Below are positions 1 to 4,071 of a stretch of DNA of 5,873 nucleotides, piece by piece. A model generated the notes under the pieces. That model was not told the origin of the DNA. It made no database searches and saw only the letters and a program-made list of their open reading frames with translations. Origin of the DNA: UBA9642 sp964545585 (GTDB taxonomy: Archaea > Nanobdellota > Nanobdellia > Woesearchaeales > UBA9642); NCBI GenBank assembly GCA_964545585.1, contig CAZJFT010000053.1, positions 1 through 5,873 on the forward strand. The letters are read 5' to 3'. How positions within the stretch are numbered: position 1 is the first letter of the stretch; every line of letters begins with the position of its first letter. A program made the translations under genes and the position numbers.

Positions 1-20
1 AATTACAGAATTAATAATTA

Positions 21-72
21 TTTCAATATTAGTATTGTTTCAATATTAGTATTATTTCTATAATATTATATT
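21..72. repeat. 17-bp tandem direct repeat, two exact copies plus one degenerate copy
   Basis: TTTCAATATTAGTATT occurs at 21-36 and again at 38-53, separated by a single G, so the period is 17 bp. A third diverged copy follows at 55-72: TTTC, a 3-nt insertion, AATATTA, then TATT. The repeat lies about 100 bp upstream of the first strong promoter. It could be a binding-site array or simple tandem duplication of AT-rich DNA; nothing in the sequence decides between these. Confidence 0.7.
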
Positions 73-146
73 TTTTATTATTTGTTAATTTTCTTTAATC
101 AATTATATTCACAATAATATATTTTACTGTATATATAATCAAGAAA

Positions 147-163
147 CGAAAGGTTTAAATATA
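147..163 (+). promoter_or_regulatory. Archaeal BRE/TATA promoter
   Basis: CGAAAGGTTTAAATATA combines a purine-rich BRE (CGAAAGG) with a TATA box (TTTAAATATA, 154-163). It closely resembles the consensus used by strong archaeal promoters, including those of stable RNA genes. Archaeal transcription usually starts about 25 nt downstream of the TATA centre, which predicts a start near 184, inside the palindrome at 173-186. No protein start codon with a credible frame follows, so the product is either a non-coding RNA or a long leader for the regulator gene. Confidence 0.65.
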
Positions 164-172
164 AGTTATACC

Positions 173-186
173 CTTAATATATTAAG
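173..186. promoter_or_regulatory. 14-bp perfect palindrome at the predicted transcription start
   Basis: CTTAATATATTAAG reads identically on both strands and covers the start site predicted from the upstream TATA box. A dimeric repressor bound here would block RNA polymerase, so an operator is plausible. Its core TTAATATATTAA could instead act as a second TATA box. A smaller inverted repeat (GTGTA 195-199 with TACAC 206-210) follows directly. AT-only palindromes also arise by chance in DNA of this composition, although the terminal C and G fit the symmetry. Confidence 0.4.
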
Positions 187-333
187 ATACAAAAGTGTAT
201 ACTGTTACACCATTTATTTTCCGACGAGGGAAGCACAAAAAGGTTTAACAAAAAATTCGCGATCAAAAACCTACAGAAAAAAACAGCGCCAAAAAACTAT
301 GGTTGAAAAACGCATGTTTTTCAACTTTTTTTT
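184..333 (+). ncRNA. Putative small non-coding RNA or attenuated leader
   Basis: The interval begins at the start predicted from the promoter at 147-163 and ends at a hairpin plus T8, giving a transcript of about 150 nt. It is A-rich and contains a second potential stem, AGGTTT (241-246) with AAACCT (267-272), enclosing the palindrome TCGCGA. The element AAAAAC recurs at 265-270, 292-297 and 306-311. Each copy could pair with GTTTTT (316-321), so mutually exclusive folds are possible. I do not recognise an RNA family: there are no clear C/D boxes, H/ACA features or tRNA-like arms. Depending on read-through it may be an independent sRNA or the 5' leader of the downstream regulator gene. Confidence 0.35.
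302..333 (+). terminator. Hairpin followed by T8, intrinsic-type terminator
   Basis: GTTGAAAAAC (302-311) and GTTTTTCAAC (316-325) are exact reverse complements separated by the tetranucleotide GCAT, giving a 10-bp stem, or 11 bp counting a G-T pair at 301/326. Eight T residues follow (326-333), then A and six more T. Archaeal termination relies mainly on the T-tract, so this should be an effective stop with or without the hairpin. It may end the transcript from the promoter at 147-163 or act as an attenuator before the regulator gene. Confidence 0.6.
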
Positions 334-361
334 ATTTTTTAAAATCACGTTCATTGTTTCA

Positions 362-407
362 AAGGATTGCAAGATTGTAAGGATTCGACGGTAAACGTCA
401 AGGATTG
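362..407. repeat. Cluster of AAGGATTG-like direct repeats
   Basis: AAGGATTG occurs at 362-369 and 400-407, with near copies AAGATTG (371-377) and AAGGATTC (379-386). A small GACG/CGTC inverted repeat (387-390 with 396-399) lies between copies. The cluster is just upstream of the inverted repeat in front of the regulator gene, so it could be an additional binding array. The motif also occurs inside coding sequence nearby (for example at 1057-1064), which weakens any claim of specificity. Confidence 0.3.
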
Positions 408-417
408 AGGAAGGGTT

Positions 418-446
418 TCTAACTAGAATTAATAGTCCTAGTTAGA
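418..446. promoter_or_regulatory. 9-bp inverted repeat enclosing a TATA-like element, likely operator
   Basis: TCTAACTAG (418-426) is the exact reverse complement of CTAGTTAGA (438-446), with an 11-nt spacer. The arm centres are 20 bp apart, about two helical turns, which suits a dimeric winged-helix repressor. The spacer contains AATTAATA (427-434), a weak TATA-like stretch centred about 29 nt before the ATG at 460 and 23 nt before the GTG at 454, which fits a leaderless mRNA. Binding here would cover the TBP site. Autoregulation by the adjacent winged-helix protein is inferred from position only. Confidence 0.45.
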
Positions 447-459
447 GCTCTGCGTGGAT

Positions 460-1044
460 ATGGAGCAAGAGACATTATACACAAGCTCGAAATGGGATAT
501 TCTGAAAGCATTAGAGTTAGGCAGCAAAAGTCCGATAGATCTGGCAAAAGAGGCAAACACAAGCCTTGCAAACGTTTCTCAACAATTAAGGCTTCTGGAG
601 CTTGCAGGGATAGTGAAAAGTGAGCGTATCCCGAACAGGGATAAAGGTCAGCCAAGAATAATGTACAGTCTATCAGGAAATAATTCTTATCTTCTGGTCA
701 CATCGCCAGAATTCGTCGAGAAGAAGAGTATACTGCTGCAGAAACACCAATTAGAATTGATAAAGATATGGTTCTGTGAAGATACATCACTTCATTATTA
801 TATGGAGAAATTATATTGGGAAAATGAAGAGAGATTCTCTAAGCTAAAGATATTTGCATTTGATTACACCGATTCACAAAACATCAAAGTCCTAATTAAT
901 GAGGATCTGACAGAGAAAAAAACGCAGAAAGAGATAAAGATATCAGGTCCTCAAGGCGAGAAAAGATTCATTATTGTTGCAGTTAAGAGTCTCGCAAATC
1001 TAAAGGATGGAAAATACATAATATTAAGAAATATGGAGGTATAA
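460..1044 (+). CDS. Winged-helix (ArsR-like) transcriptional regulator
   Basis: This is probably a DNA-binding regulator of the following exported-protein genes. Residues about 8-75 form a winged helix-turn-helix: helix 1 contains KWDILKAL, a first HTH helix SPIDLAKEA follows, then a recognition helix starting NVSQQLRLLELAGIV, and a basic wing (RIPNRDKGQPRIMYSL). This pattern is typical of ArsR-like archaeal regulators. I see no CxC metal-binding motif and only one cysteine, so metal sensing is not supported. The roughly 115-residue C-terminal part is charged, predicted helical then beta-rich, and unrecognised; it may sense a ligand or dimerise. I chose ATG 460; an in-frame GTG at 454 adds only two residues. 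No Shine-Dalgarno precedes either start, fitting a leaderless mRNA. It ends 1 nt before the next gene and contains that gene's ribosome binding site, so the two should be co-transcribed. Confidence 0.85.
   Translation: MEQETLYTSSKWDILKALELGSKSPIDLAKEANTSLANVSQQLRLLELAGIVKSERIPNRDKGQPRIMYSLSGNNSYLLVTSPEFVEKKSILLQKHQLELIKIWFCEDTSLHYYMEKLYWENEERFSKLKIFAFDYTDSQNIKVLINEDLTEKKTQKEIKISGPQGEKRFIIVAVKSLANLKDGKYIILRNMEV
1035..1040 (+). promoter_or_regulatory. Strong Shine-Dalgarno for the first exported paralogue
   Basis: GGAGGT lies 5 nt before ATG 1046 and inside the last codons of the regulator gene. It fixes the start of the downstream gene and supports a shared transcript. Confidence 0.8.
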
Positions 1045-1045
1045 A

Positions 1046-1780
1046 ATGAGGGAGTTAAGGATTGTGGGAATACTTTTTATGATCGCACTATCATTGAGTG
1101 TGATTGGTGTGGTACTTGCAGACCCTACGGGGCCTACAGACGCTATAACGCCATTGAGCAGCAGCAGGTTCGGATTGAATGCTGCACAGACAGCAAGCGC
1201 ATTTGCAGGAAATGTGACTGAGTTCAATTTGAATGCAAATTCTATTACTCAGACTTGGCAAGGTTACTTTGGTAACATCACTGGTAAGATTGTATTAGGA
1301 AATTCCAATAATAATACGTTATACGATTGGACATTGTCTTCGCCGCAAGGAGAGATATATGCTACTAGGTTGGCAACAGTGCCTACATGGTCAAGCATTG
1401 CATGTGCAGATCCTACGGATATATCTACTGAAGAGACAGCGCTCGGAGTAAATCCTGCAGTTGACAAGGATTCAGTAAATAATACATTCTTCAACACCAC
1501 TAGCTTTAGTACATTCTATGTTGGGAGTGTAGAGATAAATCAGGGTTCGCAGGATTGTTATGCGACGCATTTGTATAATAGCACAGGTGCGCAAAGCGTT
1601 GATTTTGCACAAGTATTATTGGCGGACGGGTCTGGAGAGATAATATATACAGGCCTATTGGAGGATAATGCATTAGGCTTCGATGGACGAACACACGACT
1701 TCCAGATGATAGTGGGAGAAGATGGACATGATGGAGATACGACGCCTTCGACATACTATTTTTATCTGGAGCTAGAGTAA
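1046..1780 (+). CDS. Exported uncharacterised archaeal protein, tandem paralogue A
   Basis: This 244-residue protein is predicted to be secreted, with no known enzymatic activity. Residues 1-25 form a signal peptide: a basic start (MRELR), a hydrophobic core, and probable cleavage after VLA before DPTGP. The mature part is Thr/Ser/Asn-rich and looks beta-structured. Landmarks are WQGYFGNITG (71-80), LYDW (92-95), GEIYATR (102-108), two cysteines (C120, C171) that could form a disulphide, DFAQVLLADGSGEIIYTGLLED (186-207), DFQMIVGED (218-226), and an aromatic C-terminal strand YYFYLELE. Six N-X-S/T sequons are visible (N56, N77, N89, N145, N150, N178). There is no C-terminal membrane anchor, so the protein is either free or held by a partner. 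The same landmarks recur in the next gene. I recall similar proteins from Woesearchaeota/Pacearchaeota-type genomes but know no function. The next gene starts 69 nt downstream with no T-tract between. Confidence 0.85.
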   Translation: MRELRIVGILFMIALSLSVIGVVLADPTGPTDAITPLSSSRFGLNAAQTASAFAGNVTEFNLNANSITQTWQGYFGNITGKIVLGNSNNNTLYDWTLSSPQGEIYATRLATVPTWSSIACADPTDISTEETALGVNPAVDKDSVNNTFFNTTSFSTFYVGSVEINQGSQDCYATHLYNSTGAQSVDFAQVLLADGSGEIIYTGLLEDNALGFDGRTHDFQMIVGEDGHDGDTTPSTYYFYLELE

Positions 1781-1837
1781 GGTCGTAAAATAAATTGACT
1801 AAAAAATAAATGATTTGACATGGATGGTTTGAAAAAA

Positions 1838-1844
1838 GGAGAGG
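1838..1844 (+). promoter_or_regulatory. Shine-Dalgarno that decides the start of paralogue B
   Basis: GGAGAGG precedes two consecutive in-frame ATG codons (1847 and 1850). The spacing to ATG 1850 (5 nt from GAGG) equals the spacing used by the upstream paralogue. The ATG at 1820 would put this ribosome binding site inside the coding sequence, so it is unlikely to be the start. Confidence 0.7.
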
Positions 1845-1849
1845 ATATG

Positions 1850-2653
1850 ATGAACAACAAAAATAAATTAGCTTTGGGGTTTTTCCTTAGGCATTTATCG
1901 CTAGCAAGCAAGATAATCGGTAGACTTGCATCATTGAAATACATGTTGCTTGTACTATTGATAATAACTGCCACGCTATCGATTGTTGTTCAAGTAAGTG
2001 CAGCGCCTGCCTCTCCTCAAATCACTTATGTACGGAACAGCACCTATACTTCGGTAAGCGCAAATCGTAGCGTTGATGAGAAAGGGACAATAACTGTATT
2101 GACTATGACTTTAAGCCAGCAGAATTATCGTTGGAAGGCGTATGTAGGAAATGTTTCGGGTACATTGTCATTGGATGATGCGACCACATCAACGATATAT
2201 GATTGGTCACTTGCCACAATAAACGGAGAAGTATATGTCAGCAGGGCATCAAGCATAACTTGGGCGAATGTATCTTGTGTGAACCAGACTGTCATAAATA
2301 ATGAGCAGTCTTTCTTTGGCATGTCTCCCTCAGCCAGAGATAGCATAAACGGAACATTCAACCATACTGTCCATACAAGCTTCCTTGTTGGAACAAAGAA
2401 CATAACTGCAAGCTCTTGTAGGAGCGCATTCACATATGTCAATGATGCTGCGCAAGCAATAAACGAGGCTGCAAATTTCCAGGAGATATTATTGAGAGAT
2501 GACTTGAGTGGCAGCATGATATATACTGCACTATTGGAGCAGGACCAGACTTCATATGATGGGTCTAACACATATGATTTCCAGTTGATCGTTGCAGAGA
2601 ATGAGAGCGGTATAACTCCTACAAATTATTATTTTTATGTAGAGTTAGGATAA
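1850..2653 (+). CDS. Exported uncharacterised archaeal protein, tandem paralogue B
   Basis: This 267-residue protein (from ATG 1850) is a diverged copy of the preceding gene product. Shared landmarks in the same order are: W-x-AYVGNVSG (95-104), IYDWSLATINGEVYVSR (116-132), a conserved cysteine pair (C143, C190; 47 apart against 51 in paralogue A), NFQEILLRDD (209-218), MIYTALLE (223-230), YDFQLIVAE (242-250) and the closing YYFYVELG. The N-terminus is unusual: about 30 basic residues precede the hydrophobic core (MLLVLLIITATLSIVVQVSAA), with likely cleavage near residue 52. An in-frame ATG at 1943 would remove that extension but lacks a Shine-Dalgarno and leaves no positive charge before the core. 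Sequons include N63, N72, N101, N140, N145, N167, N171, N184 and N251. The protein is probably secreted, has no C-terminal anchor, and its function is unknown. It probably shares a transcript with the upstream genes. Confidence 0.82.
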   Translation: MNNKNKLALGFFLRHLSLASKIIGRLASLKYMLLVLLIITATLSIVVQVSAAPASPQITYVRNSTYTSVSANRSVDEKGTITVLTMTLSQQNYRWKAYVGNVSGTLSLDDATTSTIYDWSLATINGEVYVSRASSITWANVSCVNQTVINNEQSFFGMSPSARDSINGTFNHTVHTSFLVGTKNITASSCRSAFTYVNDAAQAINEAANFQEILLRDDLSGSMIYTALLEQDQTSYDGSNTYDFQLIVAENESGITPTNYYFYVELG

Positions 2654-2664
2654 ACACAAGGATG

Positions 2665-2673
2665 TTTAATATA
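2665..2673 (+). promoter_or_regulatory. TATA box of the sequon-rich protein gene, leaderless layout
   Basis: TTTAATATA is centred 24 nt before ATG 2693, the distance expected if transcription starts at or next to the start codon. A purine-rich stretch (ACAAGGATG) occupies the BRE position. No Shine-Dalgarno precedes the ATG, which agrees with a leaderless mRNA. This gene can therefore be expressed independently of the upstream block. Confidence 0.5.
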
Positions 2674-2692
2674 GGATTTTTCGTGTGAAAAT

Positions 2693-3619
2693 ATGAAATA
2701 CGCGAGATCGTTTTGGATTATTGCATCGTTTTTTGTTGCAGTAGCGATACTTATAGGATTTTCCCATGCGGACAATATTGTGGGAGATAATTATAGGAAT
2801 GTCACCATACATACATATGTAAATATAACTAATGCTCGGCCAGAGGTCCTTTTAGTGAAAGTTTATCAGGAAACAAATCTTTCAAGGCTTAACATAACGC
2901 TTGCAGGTGGTTCGCAGAGACAGGTAACATGCAATGCTTCATTGAGGGATTGGAACGGTTACAATGACATCGTTGGAGTAAATGCTACATTATGGCACAC
3001 GACCTCAACACTCGGTTCGGCGGACAACAATAACTCTCATTATACAAACAGTTCTTGCACTAGCACGGGCAATGGTGTGAATTATACTGTCAACTACATA
3101 TGCACTTTTGATGTGTATTATTATGCTAATAATGGGACTTGGAACTGCTTTGTAGACATAATAGACTTGGCAGGGAAGACTGGCAACAACACGAATACAA
3201 CAGTAATATATCCTCTTTATGCATTGAACATAACTGATGGCATAGATTATGGGAATGTCGCTGTGGAGGAATGGTCTGCGAACAGAACTGCGAACATCAC
3301 TAATTTTGGAAACATGCCTTTGAATGTGAGTGTTGAAGGCTATGGTGTTACGCGAGGAGATGGTTTGGCGATGAATTGCAGCGTCAATGGAAACATAACT
3401 ATTGGCATGGAGCGTTTCAGTATTGCAGATGTTGATTGGTCATCAATGACTCCTCTTACAAGCACTCGTCAAAACATAAGCGGACTCACTGTATCTAAAC
3501 AGACCAATCCTGGCATTCAGATGATAAATACTACTTATTGGCAATTGTATGTGAATGTGAGCAATAATCCTGCAGGTAACTGTACAGGATTTATATTGTT
3601 CAGTGCCGAATCATCTTAA
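2693..3619 (+). CDS. Exported, sequon-rich two-domain surface protein
   Basis: The 308-residue product is predicted to be secreted: MKYAR, then a hydrophobic core at residues 7-24, with cleavage near SHA|DN. Two beta-rich, Ig-like domains seem likely. The first (about 36-175) carries LRDWNGYNDIVGVNATL, then CTFDVYYYANNGTWNC, with cysteines C80, C122, C137 and C152. The second (about 178-308) begins ALNITDGIDYGNVAV and has FGNMPLNVSVEGYG and MNCSVNGNI, with C229 and C297. All six cysteines could pair. I count 22 N-X-S/T sequons, about one per 14 residues, so heavy N-glycosylation is likely if the host has an AglB-type oligosaccharyltransferase. There is no C-terminal anchor or sorting motif. 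I recall similar two-domain proteins from DPANN archaea, where they are uncharacterised. The start is supported by the leaderless TATA spacing, and a strong T-rich terminator follows. Confidence 0.83.
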   Translation: MKYARSFWIIASFFVAVAILIGFSHADNIVGDNYRNVTIHTYVNITNARPEVLLVKVYQETNLSRLNITLAGGSQRQVTCNASLRDWNGYNDIVGVNATLWHTTSTLGSADNNNSHYTNSSCTSTGNGVNYTVNYICTFDVYYYANNGTWNCFVDIIDLAGKTGNNTNTTVIYPLYALNITDGIDYGNVAVEEWSANRTANITNFGNMPLNVSVEGYGVTRGDGLAMNCSVNGNITIGMERFSIADVDWSSMTPLTSTRQNISGLTVSKQTNPGIQMINTTYWQLYVNVSNNPAGNCTGFILFSAESS

Positions 3620-3620
3620 T

Positions 3621-3730
3621 ATTCTGCTTTTCTCTGCTGACTCTCCTCTGTTTGTTCGTTTTTCTTTTTTTTCCCATCTTGTTTTTTTCTTTTTTCTGTA
3701 GTTTCTTTTTTGTGGTTATTTTATTTTTTT
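3621..3730 (+). terminator. T-rich pyrimidine tract, multi-site archaeal terminator
   Basis: This 110-nt stretch directly after the stop codon has only about six A residues and consists mostly of T with C and scattered G. It contains runs of T8 (3665-3672), T7 (3682-3688), T6 (3690-3695), T6 (3706-3711) and T7 (3724-3730). Archaeal RNA polymerase terminates at T-runs, so a serial array should end transcription efficiently and insulate the next operon. I see no stable hairpin in it. Confidence 0.7.
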
Positions 3731-3755
3731 GCCGGTGTTCATGTCATAATAAAAA

Positions 3756-3791
3756 GTAAGTAATAAAATAAGTAAATAAGTAAGTAAATAG
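3756..3791. repeat. 4-nt-periodic GTAA/ATAA repeat upstream of the second operon
   Basis: Nine consecutive 4-mers stay in register: GTAA GTAA TAAA ATAA GTAA ATAA GTAA GTAA ATAG. The repeat ends 5 bp before the TATA box of the next operon, so it covers the BRE and upstream activator region. Imperfect tetranucleotide repeats can vary in length by replication slippage, which would alter promoter spacing. This is a possibility only. Confidence 0.55.
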
Positions 3792-3796
3792 TTAAA

Positions 3797-3804
3797 TTTA
3801 TATA
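3797..3804 (+). promoter_or_regulatory. TATA box of the AbrB-like operon, leaderless layout
   Basis: TTTATATA, preceded by GTTAAA, is centred about 26 nt before ATG 3826. Transcription should therefore start at or beside the A of the start codon and give a leaderless mRNA. No Shine-Dalgarno is present, in agreement. It is the only promoter-like element seen for the three overlapping genes that follow. Confidence 0.6.
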
Positions 3805-3825
3805 CTATAGATCCATGAATATGCC

Positions 3826-4071
3826 ATGGCAGTCAGTTTACGTAGGAAAATCTATTCGCGAGGAGGAAGCCATGAGACTACCATACCATTGCAGCTTCTA
3901 TTAGGCCTCAATCTTGAGGAATCGAATGAAGCCATATTCGAATATGATACAAAGACTGCGAGATGGTATGTGCATTTCGAGAAATCTGGCAATTCTGAAA
4001 GAGATAATTCTAAAAGCTCTTCTAATAATAAATATGCAATAAAGAATAAAAATAAGAGGTCAAGGAGATGA
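3826..4071 (+). CDS. AbrB/SpoVT-like small DNA-binding protein
   Basis: The 81-residue protein has a compact N-terminal domain (about residues 6-52) resembling the swapped-hairpin AbrB/SpoVT fold. It opens with RKIYSRGGSHETTIPLQLLL, in which RGGS followed by TTIP and a hydrophobic helix matches the usual 's-x-t-IP-k-x-l' core. It then has FEYDTKTARWYVHFEK, a hairpin with a conserved-looking RW. Such proteins normally bind DNA as dimers and act as transition-state regulators or antitoxins. I see no adjacent toxin, so a regulatory role is more likely. The C-terminal tail (53-81) is Ser/Asn/Lys-rich, apparently disordered and ends in KNKNKRSRR, a possible non-specific DNA or RNA contact. The gene is first in an operon with a leaderless promoter, and its stop codon overlaps the next start (ATGA). 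The likely targets are its own operon or other surface genes, but this is inference. Confidence 0.75.
   Translation: MAVSLRRKIYSRGGSHETTIPLQLLLGLNLEESNEAIFEYDTKTARWYVHFEKSGNSERDNSKSSSNNKYAIKNKNKRSRR
4056..4060 (+). promoter_or_regulatory. Shine-Dalgarno for the PGWN-repeat protein
   Basis: GAGGT lies 7 nt before ATG 4068, inside the basic tail codons of the AbrB-like gene. With the ATGA overlap it indicates coupled translation within one transcript. Confidence 0.6.

Larger units (their letters stand above)
1..459. other. AT-rich intergenic region without a convincing protein gene
   Basis: This 459-base stretch has no open frame that looks protein-coding on either strand. From left to right it contains a 17-bp tandem repeat (21-72), a second TATA-like run (TATATATAA near 130-138), a strong BRE/TATA promoter (147-163), a 14-bp palindrome (173-186), an A-rich putative transcript ending in a hairpin plus T-tract (302-333), a cluster of AAGGATTG-like repeats (362-407), a 4-bp GACG/CGTC hairpin (387-399), and a 9-bp inverted repeat just before the regulator gene (418-446). 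The density of symmetric and promoter-like elements suggests a regulatory or RNA-encoding region rather than spacer DNA. Confidence 0.7.

Noticed and set aside
21..72. Possible CRISPR array
   Set aside because: The repeats are contiguous with a 17-bp period and have no spacers, the unit is short and AT-only apart from one C and one G, and no cas gene is present.
178..306. 42-codon open frame ending in TGA at 304-306 whose C-terminal part looks protein-like (Lys/Asn-rich)
   Set aside because: It has no ATG, GTG or TTG start, lies behind a stop at 175-177 and is biased simply because the DNA is A-rich. A decayed gene end cannot be excluded, but nothing identifies one.
299..394. 31-codon ORF starting at ATG 299
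   Set aside because: It has no Shine-Dalgarno, overlaps the terminator hairpin and T-tract, and its product is mostly Phe/Lys from the T- and A-runs.
2125..2571. 148-residue ORF on the minus strand
   Set aside because: It lies wholly antisense to paralogue B, which has a signal peptide, Shine-Dalgarno and family landmarks. The antisense product shows no recognisable feature.
1046..3619. Archaeal pilin or archaellin-like proteins
   Set aside because: The N-termini look like ordinary signal peptides with cleavage after Ala-type motifs following the hydrophobic core, not class III sites before it, and no secretion ATPase or platform gene is nearby.
3826..4071. Antitoxin of a toxin-antitoxin pair
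   Set aside because: The AbrB-like fold is used by antitoxins, but the overlapping downstream gene encodes an exported duplicated-domain protein with no toxin motif.
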